DNA from: Bacteroides graminisolvens DSM 19988 = JCM 15093
GTDB lineage: Bacteria; Bacteroidota; Bacteroidia; Bacteroidales; Bacteroidaceae
Reading direction: 5' to 3'
Assembly (NCBI RefSeq): GCF_000428125.1
Contig: NZ_ATZI01000007.1
Coordinates: 1-64,000, forward strand
DNA length: 64,000 nucleotides
Shown here piece after piece: positions 36,326 through 44,970 of the stretch. Numbering within the stretch: position 1 is the stretch's first letter; each line of letters opens with the position of its first letter. The position numbers were made by a program, and so were the translations under genes. Below the pieces are notes generated by a model that saw nothing but the letters and a program-made list of their open reading frames with translations, ran no database searches and was not told the DNA's origin.

Positions 36326-36556
36326 ATGAAGAGAGTAAACATTCAATCAGACGTGGAGAGCAGGCGCAATATCGCCACAGCAATCCCAAATGCTCTGGTT
36401 ACTAAACCGGAAATAGTAACAGAATCAAGAAATACCCAAGAAGATGGCAAAACCGAAGAAGTTCAAGGGGGCGAGAATCACGCTCCCACCCAAACCGAGT
36501 CCGACACCCCGTCGAAAAGAGGACGGAAGACCAAAGGGGACACTGAAAAAGTATAA
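36326..36556 (+). CDS. Small basic protein, overlapping the next gene
   Basis: 76 residues. The last part, TPSKRGRKTKGDTEKV, is a basic, AT-hook-like stretch. The gene starts 12 bases after the fibre stop and overlaps the next gene by 113 bases in another frame. Low-complexity composition and the overlap make it uncertain whether both proteins are made. Confidence 0.4.
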   Translation: MKRVNIQSDVESRRNIATAIPNALVTKPEIVTESRNTQEDGKTEEVQGGENHAPTQTESDTPSKRGRKTKGDTEKV

Positions 36557-36923
36557 GTTCGAGCAGACAAGATTGGGCTTTATGCTCAAGTATGAAGTTC
36601 CGGCAGTCTATGAAATAATTATGCGAATGACTCCCAAGGCTACTTATCCTGAACCTCGGGTGCGTACCATCGAAGTAGTTTGTCGGGCTTCGGATGATTC
36701 TGCGCTGAAAAAGCCCAAATTTTTCCGCTATTTGGAGGAATATCGAAAAAAAGGTATCTGCTGTAATCGACCTAAAAGATTGACAGCGGAGAGAGCGGTT
36801 TTTTATACTGCAATGCGTGAGAAAAAGCTCAATCAGTATATCCAGAGAAATAGCGATAAAGTACAGAAAATGAGAGTGGAAATGAAACAAAAAAGTAAAA
36901 AAAGTCATTGTGGTGACGAGTAA
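36444..36923 (+). CDS. Basic phage protein, unknown function
   Basis: 159 residues, strongly basic, with a Pro/Lys/Arg-rich start (MAKPKKFKGARITLPPKPSP) and a folded-looking core (QTRLGFMLKYEVPAVYEIIM). It ends in a Lys-rich tail. The core looks real, whereas the first 40 residues overlap the previous ORF. It is the last gene before the replication operon leader. A DNA-binding role fits its charge but is inference. Confidence 0.6.
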   Translation: MAKPKKFKGARITLPPKPSPTPRRKEDGRPKGTLKKYKFEQTRLGFMLKYEVPAVYEIIMRMTPKATYPEPRVRTIEVVCRASDDSALKKPKFFRYLEEYRKKGICCNRPKRLTAERAVFYTAMREKKLNQYIQRNSDKVQKMRVEMKQKSKKSHCGDE

Positions 36924-36937
36924 GTTTTGTACATTTG
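36907..36937 (+). promoter_or_regulatory. Host-type promoter for the replication operon
   Basis: TACATTTG (36930-36937) fits the -7 pattern TAnnTTTG, and ATTG (36907-36910) lies 19 bases upstream as a near-consensus -33 box. Transcription would start near 36944 and leave a leader of about 190 bases before the SSB gene. It probably uses the host sigma factor, as suits early genes. Confidence 0.5.
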
Positions 36938-36964
36938 CACATCATCGGTCGAAAATGTGCCGAT
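36937..36964 (+). promoter_or_regulatory. Possible H-type pseudoknot at the start of the replication leader
   Basis: GCACAT (36937-36942) pairs with ATGTGC (36955-36960), and ATCG in its loop (36944-36947) can pair with CGAT just after (36961-36964). The stem overlaps the -7 box, so its RNA role would need a start site within or before it. Weak by itself. Confidence 0.25.
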
Positions 36965-36968
36965 AGTT

Positions 36969-36976
36969 TTATTCTG
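36969..36976 (+). promoter_or_regulatory. TTATTCTG, near match to the CTATTCT motif
   Basis: One mismatch at the first base. It lies in the replication leader, 158 bases from the next start, further than the structural-gene copies, so it may be chance. Confidence 0.2.
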
Positions 36977-37133
36977 ACTGAGGCGCATGGTCGCCGAGAG
37001 AATCAAGGGAGCTCTCCCCGATTTCCTCCCATAATATAAACTGATTGTTAGTTGAGACGGACGGTGCAACCGAACTCGCCTGTCGTTTTGATTAGATTGC
37101 TTCGGGCAGTTTAATTTTTACACTATTGCAATC

Positions 37134-38399
37134 ATGCAAGAATTCAATGAGGAAAAAGACCAACCCATGATGTCGGTCGAAGAGATGTTTTTAGCATCGC
37201 AAGAAAGTTATGAAGAGGCGCAAACCCGTGCCCTCGAAGAAAACAAGTCTTTTGCCAAGGCTGAGTTTTTCAGGATGGATAAGTTAGGTGTTTATCGCCT
37301 GCGTATCCTGCCTATCGCTCCGAATCGCGACGGAACGAATGATCGTCGCAGCTACGAGTATCCGGTTCGTCAACTGTTGATGGAACTGGAAAAACCGGCT
37401 ACCGGTAATGGCAAGGTTACATCCATGTATGTGACAGTTCCCCGCACCACTGATGCGGGATTCACTGTTGACCTGATTGACACCTATCGTAAACTGGCGG
37501 TTGCCGAGGCCCAGAACCGGGGTGATGAGAAACTGGCAGAGAAGATTGGCGGTGGTTCATTTGGTGGTGGACTGAAGTTTAACTATGGACACGTGATGTA
37601 TATCCTTGACCTGAACGAACGTGCCAAAGGTTTTCAGCTACTTACCCTTTCACACGCACAGTTTAAAGAACTTGACGAACGTAAGTTCAAGTTGTGGCAA
37701 AAGAAATTGGCAAAGTCTCCGGGCTTTCCATGTCCGATCTCATCGGTGTATAACGCTTATCCGGTAGAGATTGAAAAGAAGAAAAACGGTTCCAAAACCG
37801 AGTATTCGATTGAGATTGACAACGAATCAGAGAATGAAGTGTTGACCGGTGAAGAATTAACTAAACTGATGGCGGCAACCCGTATTCCTGAAATCATTTA
37901 CCGTTATTCACGCTATCAGTACGAAGCTACCCTTGAGTATTTGAAGCAATGTGATGCCAAATACGGCATGTCAATTCTGGGTGATAGGGATATGCAGGAG
38001 GCTATCGAAACATTAGGCTCCGAGATTCCGAAGGAAGACACCAGCTCGTTCTCATTTGACAAACGCACCAAGGATGCCAAAGAGAACGCCTCGAACGGTA
38101 CAGGTCTGCTGTTAGACGATCTTTTCAATCGCTACGATGAGTTACAAGACAAAGGACTTTCTGATAAGACCGAAGAGGGACAAGAACTCAGAGGGCTGAT
38201 CCGTCAGTTTATTGAGCAGGAAAAACTATCTGTGCGTATCACCCGTTCTACTACCAACAAGGAACTGCTTGACCTGATTGAAGAGGCTTTGGAGACTGAT
38301 CCCCAAGCAGAAGCCGAACAGGTTCCTACGCCTGAGCCGGAACCGGAGCTGGCAGCAGAACCGGCACAAGAATCAACTGAACGTCGCCGCCGTAGATAA
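37134..38399 (+). CDS. Single-stranded DNA-binding protein (gp32-like)
   Basis: 421 residues. The N-terminal half carries GVYRLRILPIAPNRDG and YEYPVRQLLMELEKPATGNG, an OB-fold-like arrangement as in T4-type gp32 proteins of distant phages. A middle helical region and then a long acidic Pro/Glu segment follow. The chain ends in ERRRRR, a basic cap unlike the acidic tail usual for gp32. It should cover single-stranded DNA and recruit replication and recombination proteins. It opens the replication operon, as gp32 commonly does. A terminator-like hairpin follows at 38438-38461. Confidence 0.7.
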   Translation: MQEFNEEKDQPMMSVEEMFLASQESYEEAQTRALEENKSFAKAEFFRMDKLGVYRLRILPIAPNRDGTNDRRSYEYPVRQLLMELEKPATGNGKVTSMYVTVPRTTDAGFTVDLIDTYRKLAVAEAQNRGDEKLAEKIGGGSFGGGLKFNYGHVMYILDLNERAKGFQLLTLSHAQFKELDERKFKLWQKKLAKSPGFPCPISSVYNAYPVEIEKKKNGSKTEYSIEIDNESENEVLTGEELTKLMAATRIPEIIYRYSRYQYEATLEYLKQCDAKYGMSILGDRDMQEAIETLGSEIPKEDTSSFSFDKRTKDAKENASNGTGLLLDDLFNRYDELQDKGLSDKTEEGQELRGLIRQFIEQEKLSVRITRSTTNKELLDLIEEALETDPQAEAEQVPTPEPEPELAAEPAQESTERRRRR

Positions 38400-38437
38400 G
38401 CGGATAATTCCAGATTATTTATTCACAAGTTTTGGAG

Positions 38438-38461
38438 AAGGCAGCCTTAAACTGCCTTTTC
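38438..38461 (+). terminator. Rho-independent terminator/attenuator after the SSB gene
   Basis: AAGGCAG (38438-38444) pairs with CTGCCTT (38452-38458) with a TTTT run. It would reduce read-through, giving more SSB than the following recombination nuclease. It overlaps the ATG at 38432, which argues for the start at 38483 of the next gene. Confidence 0.7.
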
Positions 38462-38482
38462 CATCACTCTTATACGCTTATT

Positions 38483-39538
38483 ATGGCAGATAAAAGTTAT
38501 CCGTACCTGCTTTTAATGAATGATTTGCACATTGGGAAGGAGAATATTCCCGAATTTGTGGCAAACTGGAATGAGGCACTATCAATATGTGAGAAATTAG
38601 ATGTTAGGGAGATCGCCATTGGTGGAGATTTGTTTCTCTCGCGTGCTTCTCAAACTCTCGATATACTACTGGCTATACACGACTGCCTATTAACAGCCGC
38701 TGAAAACAACATCCGTGTGGTCTTGGCAAATGGCAACCATTGTAAAGTAAATCAAGAAGCAGTTCGGGGATATTGCCACGTTTTTGACCAACATCCAAAT
38801 GTATTAGTAGCAGACAACTACGTTACCCTGCCCATTGGTGACGGGCAATATGCTTTACTGCACATCATCCCTTACTTTCCCGAAGATGGCAACTTCTCAG
38901 AAAAACTGGCTGAGGTAAAACAGAACGGTATTGACCCGGAGAAAAAGAATTTTCTCTATCTCCACGAGGGTATTAACGGCGCATTGTCTCAGCCCAGTGA
39001 GAAGGAGCTTCCGGCAAATATCTTTGATGAGTTTGAGCGTGTCTTTGTTGGGCATTACCACAATCGCTGTGTTATTCCTAAAACTCGAATTGAATACATC
39101 GGCAGTAGCCGTCAGCATAATTTTGGTGAGGATGAAGAGAAGGGATATACCGTATTGTATAGTGACGGCACCCACGAATTTATCCAGAACCGGGCTAATG
39201 TTCGATATAAAGTTATCGACATCGAAGCCGACAAGGTGGATATTCACTTGACAGATTTGCTGGACGAACTGAAAGAAACCGGGCGTTATCGTACCAAAGT
39301 AAGAGTTCACTCCACTTCTGCCAAAGCATCAGGTATCGACAAGGCAAAACTATTGGAAGCCGGAGCTTCGAAAGTGGAAATCATCACCGAAGAGCCGGAA
39401 CAGGTGGATGTAGCCGCCTCGTCTTTGTTTGAGAAATTCGATAGCCATAAGATTCGCGAGACTTACACTGCGTTTTGTCGTGAGAAGGAGATTGAGGATG
39501 TGGAATTGGGATTGTCTTACCTTTCAAAAATCAGCTAA
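38483..39538 (+). CDS. Recombination endonuclease, Mre11/SbcD/gp47-type
   Basis: 351 residues from the ATG at 38483 (MADKSYPYLLLMNDLHIG); the upstream ATG at 38432 overlaps a terminator. The metallophosphoesterase motifs are present: D14-L-H16, GGD (D49), GNH (84-86) and GHYHN near residue 190-195. It pairs with the SbcC/gp46-like ATPase next door to form the nuclease complex that resects DNA ends for recombination-dependent replication. Two bases separate it from the ATPase gene. Confidence 0.9.
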   Translation: MADKSYPYLLLMNDLHIGKENIPEFVANWNEALSICEKLDVREIAIGGDLFLSRASQTLDILLAIHDCLLTAAENNIRVVLANGNHCKVNQEAVRGYCHVFDQHPNVLVADNYVTLPIGDGQYALLHIIPYFPEDGNFSEKLAEVKQNGIDPEKKNFLYLHEGINGALSQPSEKELPANIFDEFERVFVGHYHNRCVIPKTRIEYIGSSRQHNFGEDEEKGYTVLYSDGTHEFIQNRANVRYKVIDIEADKVDIHLTDLLDELKETGRYRTKVRVHSTSAKASGIDKAKLLEAGASKVEIITEEPEQVDVAASSLFEKFDSHKIRETYTAFCREKEIEDVELGLSYLSKIS

Positions 39539-39540
39539 CC

Positions 39541-41856
39541 ATGTGGAAACTAAATAGAATTACAACACAGAATCTCTGTGCGTTTAAGGAATTGGATTAC
39601 ACGCTGACGCAAGGTGTAACCACGCTTATTTTCGGAGATAACCGGGATAACGAAAGCCAACGCTCGAACGGTTCCGGCAAGTCAGCACTTTTGGAGTGCA
39701 TCGCTATCGGCATTACCGGCTCACCCCTTCGAAAAATAAAGAATGAGGAGATTATCAACGATGTAGCCGATGAATGCTATGTGTCGTTGGAGTTTGCCAA
39801 TAGTTCGTCAAACGAAGTGTTTACCATTGAAAGATCCCTCTATCGCAAAGGGGCTTCAGGGGTTCGTTGTGTCATTGAAAGAGATGGTAAAACAGTCACT
39901 ACTGACGAGGCAGTACAGCATTCAGTAGATGCCTACAACAAGTATATACTCGAAAAACTGGGTATTACCCGTGATGAACTCTTTAACAACTTTATCCTAT
40001 CAAAACACCGCTACGAGGATTTCCTTTCGAGTTCCGACAAGGAGAAGAAAGAGATTATCAACCGTTTTTCAAATGGTATCGTAGTCGATGAAGCCATAGC
40101 TAAGATTACCGAGGATATTGCCCCCATTGAAAAGGAGCTGCACGAAGTGGATCTGGAACTGGCCGGAGTGGACGGGCGAATCAAGATGCTTGTTGAGCAG
40201 ATAGAGCAGGAAGAAAACTTCAAGGAAGAGCGTGCTAAAAGCAAAGTTGAGAAGATTGCCGCCATTGAGAAAAGCATATCCGATAAACGGGAATTGCTCC
40301 GAGGCATGGGTGTCCAAATTGACGCTATTTCAGATGTGCTTCTTACTCTCGACACAACTGACAAGGAGATTCAGCTACTTGAAGATAGTGAAGAATCGTT
40401 GAAAATCTGTTTGAATGGCATTGAGGTGGTGCTTAAACCGTTCGGCAAGCTAACCGACTGGAATAGCGTTCTGCAAACAAAGACGAATGAATTATCACTG
40501 GCTGAGACTGAACAAGCGGCTCTTTCGGATGAGATTATTACTATCGGTGGTGAAGTTGAAAAGCAGACACATAAATGTGCCGAGATAAAATCTCTACACG
40601 CTCAGTTTGTTGTAGATGCCACCACCAAAAGCGAAGGCTATAAAAAACAGCTCGCTGATTTAGAAAAAGAGATGCAAGAGGCAAATAAACTCAGTACCTC
40701 ACTTTTAGAAAAGAGGCGTGTACATAGTTCTACCATTGAATCACTTAAAAACAAAATTGCTGGAGTTATCACTTGCCCTAAGTGTGCATTTGAATTTGTG
40801 GCTTCAGACAAATCGTTCGATGTAGCTCAGGGTGAAGAAGAGTTAGAACTCCTAAAAACGGAGTTAGAAAAGACTACTCAGAAGCGTACTGAGACAGAAA
40901 AGACCATTGTCTTTATTGAGCAAGATCAGAAAGATATTCAACAGGCCAGACGCAAACTGAATACCGATAACAGCGAGTGGCTTGCCAAAGTGGATGTGGC
41001 GGAAAAGGAGTTGCAAACACTGAATTACAAATTCGAATCCTTGCAACGAAGGAGCCGACAGCTTTCAGACAAACTTGTCTCGATCCAAAATGACATAGAG
41101 AATACTCGCCGTAAAATGTTCGACCAAGCGTATGAGATTGTGGATGCTGCGACAACTTCCCGTAAGCGTGAAATTAAGAAGTTGGGAGAAGATATTGCTG
41201 CAATGGAAAGTTCTATCGAGACCTTATACATCACTATCGGGGAACTAAACAATGCTTTGCCGGATGAGGTGATTCTCTCTCTCAAAGCATCGCTTAAGAC
41301 CTATCGTAAAAAGTCGGATGAGGTATTGAAGGAGAAAACGGAAATTGAGACGGAGCTGAGACGACTTCAGGAACAGGAACAACGGTTTATTCAGTTCCGT
41401 TCCTACCTCGCTAATACGAAGGTTGAAGCGTTGAGTAAGATTACCAACGAGTTTTTGGAGAGCATCGGCAGTGATTTGAGAATCCTATTTTCTGGATATA
41501 CCCTGCTTAAAACAGGTAAGATGAGAGAAAAAATCTCTATCTCTATTTTGCGAGATGGCATTGATTGCGGCTCGTTTGGTAAGTTGAGCGCCGGAGAGTC
41601 TGCACGCCTGCAACTCGCCTCGATTCTTGCGATGCAGAAGCTGGTTAATAGCAACTGTGATACTGATAAAGGATTGTCGCTTATTGTGTTGGATGAAATT
41701 CTTAGTGCGGTTGACGAAGAAGGACTCGCAAAGATGTTTGAGTCATTGAACAAGCTTGGAATAACGGCACTTGTCGTTTCTCATAATCACGTGAGTGAGT
41801 CATACGCTCATACTTTAACTATACGCAAAGAGAATGGAGAATCAAGGATTGTGTAA
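39541..41856 (+). CDS. Recombination ATPase, Rad50/SbcC/gp46-type
   Basis: 771 residues. The Walker A loop is in GDNRDNESQRSNGSGKSALL (about 32-50). Long coiled coils flank a zinc-hook CPKC at 412-415. The signature LSAGESARLQLASILAMQKL and Walker B LIVLDEILSAVDEEG (about 713-727) are at the C-terminal end. It works with the preceding Mre11-like nuclease. Its end overlaps the start of the resolvase gene by about 23 bases. Confidence 0.9.
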   Translation: MWKLNRITTQNLCAFKELDYTLTQGVTTLIFGDNRDNESQRSNGSGKSALLECIAIGITGSPLRKIKNEEIINDVADECYVSLEFANSSSNEVFTIERSLYRKGASGVRCVIERDGKTVTTDEAVQHSVDAYNKYILEKLGITRDELFNNFILSKHRYEDFLSSSDKEKKEIINRFSNGIVVDEAIAKITEDIAPIEKELHEVDLELAGVDGRIKMLVEQIEQEENFKEERAKSKVEKIAAIEKSISDKRELLRGMGVQIDAISDVLLTLDTTDKEIQLLEDSEESLKICLNGIEVVLKPFGKLTDWNSVLQTKTNELSLAETEQAALSDEIITIGGEVEKQTHKCAEIKSLHAQFVVDATTKSEGYKKQLADLEKEMQEANKLSTSLLEKRRVHSSTIESLKNKIAGVITCPKCAFEFVASDKSFDVAQGEEELELLKTELEKTTQKRTETEKTIVFIEQDQKDIQQARRKLNTDNSEWLAKVDVAEKELQTLNYKFESLQRRSRQLSDKLVSIQNDIENTRRKMFDQAYEIVDAATTSRKREIKKLGEDIAAMESSIETLYITIGELNNALPDEVILSLKASLKTYRKKSDEVLKEKTEIETELRRLQEQEQRFIQFRSYLANTKVEALSKITNEFLESIGSDLRILFSGYTLLKTGKMREKISISILRDGIDCGSFGKLSAGESARLQLASILAMQKLVNSNCDTDKGLSLIVLDEILSAVDEEGLAKMFESLNKLGITALVVSHNHVSESYAHTLTIRKENGESRIV

Positions 41857-42307
41857 GGAGCAAATACTCGCCATTGACATTGCTACCCAAACGGGATATT
41901 ACTCTGTTCACGAATCGGGGGCATGGAATTTTTATGAATCCAAAGCCCGAAACGACAACAAGCAGCACAAGGCGTTTCGGGATACGTTGATTGATTTTAT
42001 AACTAAGCACAGCATCAGGCTGGTAGTAGCCGAAGATGTTAATGTAAACAATCATTTCATTGATATGCGAAAGCTTTCCGAGTTCAGGGGTATTCTCTTA
42101 GAGGTGTGTGACACCCTGAACCTTCCGGAGCCTGTATTCTTAAACGTATCAAGTATCAAGAAATTCGGTGCAGGAAACGGCCGAGCGACCAAACTTGATA
42201 TGATAAACGCCTGTGTTGCCAAATACAACTACCGTCCCCGAACGGACGATGAAGCGGATGCTTTCTGGGTGTTCAAATACTACTGCCACAAGTATCGTGT
42301 TTTCTAA
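41834..42307 (+). CDS. RuvC-like Holliday junction resolvase
   Basis: 157 residues. The RNase H-like fold has its acidic residues in place: ILAIDIATQ (D15), VVAEDV (E67) and DDEADAFWV (D138/139 and D142). RuvC-like enzymes cut four-way junctions in replicating or recombining DNA before packaging. It lies in the recombination block after gp46/gp47. It starts inside the end of the ATPase gene. Confidence 0.8.
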   Translation: MENQGLCKEQILAIDIATQTGYYSVHESGAWNFYESKARNDNKQHKAFRDTLIDFITKHSIRLVVAEDVNVNNHFIDMRKLSEFRGILLEVCDTLNLPEPVFLNVSSIKKFGAGNGRATKLDMINACVAKYNYRPRTDDEADAFWVFKYYCHKYRVF

Positions 42308-42366
42308 TGAATTGACCATTGCAAGAAGAGTTTAGATTGATGAATTGATGCGGATTAGCTGACAGA

Positions 42367-43017
42367 TTGAGACGTAGTTTTTTTGTTTCACCATGTTGGC
42401 AAGAGCGTGTGAGAAAACAATCTTTACCCTCTGAGCGTGATTTAGACCCGGAGTCAATCAAGCGCAGAACCGAACTTTTTACTAAGTACATATTACCTCA
42501 TAAGAGGTTGGTATATAGTATTTGTATCAAATACACATTCGAGGATGGCGATATAGAAGATAACTACAGCGAAGTGCTGGTTAATTTCTTTCGCTACATC
42601 GAGAGTTATAATCCGGAACGCCCACTCAAAAGCTGGATCTATGCCGTAGCGCAACGGCATGTGTTCGACCTGAACAAACGCAACAGCCTGATGAAGGTCA
42701 GCGATAATGTGGATGTCGTGGATCTTCCTGACACGGAAGATGATGATCACATCAGCGGTAACTGCATGGGGATGGAGAATTATCGGCAATATTACAATGA
42801 CGATATTCTGGAAGCGTTGGATAAATTGGCTCCCATCCACAAAGAGGCACTGCTGCTTCAACAAGCAGGCTACAAGATGGAAGAGATTGTTGAAATCTCC
42901 TTCCAAAATGGCAATCTGAAAGCTAAGAATATGGACACCATCAAGAGCCGTATCTTCTTAGCCAAAAAGCAAATGCGAAACCTGATAACACGAGACGGCG
43001 ATGCAAGAGAAGAGTAA
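42367..43017 (+). CDS. RNA polymerase sigma factor (ECF-like), phage-encoded
   Basis: 216 residues if started at TTG 42367; a GTG start at 42409 (V15, VRKQSLPSERDL) is also possible. Region 2 is visible as RLVYSICIKYTFEDGDIEDN, then YIESYNPERPLKSWIYAVAQ with RHVFDLNKRN. Region 4 lies in LDKLAPIHKEALLLQQAGYK followed by MEEIVEISFQ and TIKSRIFLAKKQMRN. Regions 1.1 and 3 are absent, as in ECF factors. It should direct host RNA polymerase to phage promoters, perhaps the CTATTCT sites. It lies mid-operon, so it would be made with the early genes. Confidence 0.8.
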   Translation: MRRSFFVSPCWQERVRKQSLPSERDLDPESIKRRTELFTKYILPHKRLVYSICIKYTFEDGDIEDNYSEVLVNFFRYIESYNPERPLKSWIYAVAQRHVFDLNKRNSLMKVSDNVDVVDLPDTEDDDHISGNCMGMENYRQYYNDDILEALDKLAPIHKEALLLQQAGYKMEEIVEISFQNGNLKAKNMDTIKSRIFLAKKQMRNLITRDGDAREE

Positions 43018-43615
43018 GCTCATAAGCCGCTTGTTTGTGCTCCTCGTGCGTTTGAGCGTTCAATCCACTTTCGCCATGCCGGGTGGTCGGTTGGCGGAAA
43101 AGCAGATTGATGATGCACTGGACTACCTCACCAAACATTACGGTGAGGTAGGTCTGGAACGCATTGTCGATTACTGTGTGTGCCAGGTTCGTCAAATTTC
43201 CGAATATGGAGCAGATTATCTACCAAAATGGAAACTGCCTCATTCGTTTGGGATAAAGGCACTGACACGATTTGTAACCCGAAAGCCCGGACAGAAGTAT
43301 TATGAAGATAGGTGGTTAGCGAATTTTAACCTGACTCGTGAGGATCTGCTACGTGAGATAGAAGACCGCAGCGTACATCCTCTGTTTCGGTTTATCTATC
43401 CCGATTATGAGGATTCGACCAAGCGCAGGGCACTATCCACAGAAGTCGGTTACTATATCTGTGGGGTTTCCACTTTGCTTTGGACACCTTTTTCTTCGGT
43501 ATGCCGCAGTTGTGTAAAGTCGAAAGCGTGCAAGGTCAGAACCCAAAAGTTATACCCGGAGATATATCGTCTTCGGGTAGCCGAGTTTAAGGGGAAGGAG
43601 GTGCAAAATGGGTAA
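43001..43615 (+). CDS. Unknown protein with C-terminal Cys cluster
   Basis: 204 residues. The N-terminal half is helical; the C-terminal part has CRSCVKSKACK, a possible zinc site. It overlaps the sigma gene by 17 bases and the helicase gene by 8 bases. A helicase loader or sigma partner would suit the position, but the sequence does not show which. I do not recognise it. Confidence 0.6.
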   Translation: MQEKSKLISRLFVLLVRLSVQSTFAMPGGRLAEKQIDDALDYLTKHYGEVGLERIVDYCVCQVRQISEYGADYLPKWKLPHSFGIKALTRFVTRKPGQKYYEDRWLANFNLTREDLLREIEDRSVHPLFRFIYPDYEDSTKRRALSTEVGYYICGVSTLLWTPFSSVCRSCVKSKACKVRTQKLYPEIYRLRVAEFKGKEVQNG

Positions 43616-44966
43616 GCCGAAAACTAACCCACTAAGTGTGGAGTTCCTCTATGAACTGTATGCTACCGCCTTGCAAAGCGATACTATTTGTGGGGTATTG
43701 GTGCAATATATGGAGAAGGAGTTTTTGCCTGACCGCTCGTTTCAACGGATACAGGAGGTGGTGGCCAATCACTATCGCAACTATAAAAATCCTCCAACGT
43801 ATGCTGTGCTTGCTCAGGCTTTCAGTACCGATTACGATGCCATTGAATTAATCAACACCTTTCAGGAGTATGATATTGACAGCAGTTCGGAAGCGGTGTT
43901 GGATATGTTTGAGAGTTATATCAAGGGAGTCAGACTACAAAATGTTTATTCGGAAGTTGGCAAACTCTATAATCAAAGCAAACAAGAGAAAGCGCAGGAT
44001 TTACTGAAAGAGTACGCCGAGTGGTTGTCCGGCTTTACGCTTAAATCTTCTGCCTTTGTCGATGTTGCCAAGACCTTTACCGAGCGATTCCGACAAAACC
44101 AAGCCAAAGACCGGGAGGAACAAAACTCCTCGATGCCGCAAGTGACGCGATTTTATGTGCCATACCTCGATGCATTGAACGGTGGGCGTAACCTGCGTGG
44201 GCAGCTAACCTGCTTCCTGGCTTCTACAGGTGTAGGAAAATCCCACATTGTGAAACATATCGGCATCCGGGGTAACATTGATGACGGATTGCATATACTC
44301 CATTTCCAGTTGGAGGGTTCGGAGGAGGAGGCTCTGAATGCTTATTCGGGTGGTCTGGTATCAAAAAATGCCTACTACTTTGAGCGTGGCAAGATTTCCG
44401 AAACGGAGATGCGACAGTTTGAACGGACGGTAGAAGCCCTGAGCGGTTCGATTACCGTGCGTTGTTTTCCCCGTTTCAATGCCCGTGTCTCGACATTGGA
44501 TATTAAAAACGGGATTGCCGAATACCGTAAAAAGTGCGGTCGTAATCCGGACATCGTGATTATCGACTCGATGGACTTGTTGACTGATGCCAGCCGCCGG
44601 GTATGGAATGCCGAACACGAACGCTCAAAACGTATTGCCGTTGCCAATGACCTGAAAGACCTTGCTGCCGACGAGAAGGTGTGGATGGTCGTGACTTATC
44701 AGGCGACCATCGAGAACCGGGACTGGCTTAACAACGAGAACAATGTACTGACCGAATACAACTGTTCGGAGGCAAAAGGATTGGCACGTCCATGTACTCA
44801 CCTGATTTCATTGAACCAGTCATCGGCAGAACGTCAGGAGGATGTGATGCGGCTTCATATTGCGAAAGCCCGGTTTTTCAAAAAAGGTGATACGATTAAG
44901 ATAGCCACAGACTACGACAATGAGGTATTCTGTGATTTCCAACGAACATTCTCTTTAAACAGCTAA
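43608..44966 (+). CDS. Replicative DNA helicase, DnaB-like
   Basis: 452 residues. The RecA-like core has Walker A FLASTGVGKSHIVKHIG (about 203-217) and Walker B DIVIIDSMDLL near 315-325, followed by LKDLAADEKVWMVVTYQATI. A helical N-terminal domain of about 150 residues precedes it. It should unwind DNA at the fork with the primase coded next. Four bases separate it from the primase gene. Confidence 0.85.
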   Translation: MGKPKTNPLSVEFLYELYATALQSDTICGVLVQYMEKEFLPDRSFQRIQEVVANHYRNYKNPPTYAVLAQAFSTDYDAIELINTFQEYDIDSSSEAVLDMFESYIKGVRLQNVYSEVGKLYNQSKQEKAQDLLKEYAEWLSGFTLKSSAFVDVAKTFTERFRQNQAKDREEQNSSMPQVTRFYVPYLDALNGGRNLRGQLTCFLASTGVGKSHIVKHIGIRGNIDDGLHILHFQLEGSEEEALNAYSGGLVSKNAYYFERGKISETEMRQFERTVEALSGSITVRCFPRFNARVSTLDIKNGIAEYRKKCGRNPDIVIIDSMDLLTDASRRVWNAEHERSKRIAVANDLKDLAADEKVWMVVTYQATIENRDWLNNENNVLTEYNCSEAKGLARPCTHLISLNQSSAERQEDVMRLHIAKARFFKKGDTIKIATDYDNEVFCDFQRTFSLNS

Positions 44967-44970
44967 CCGT

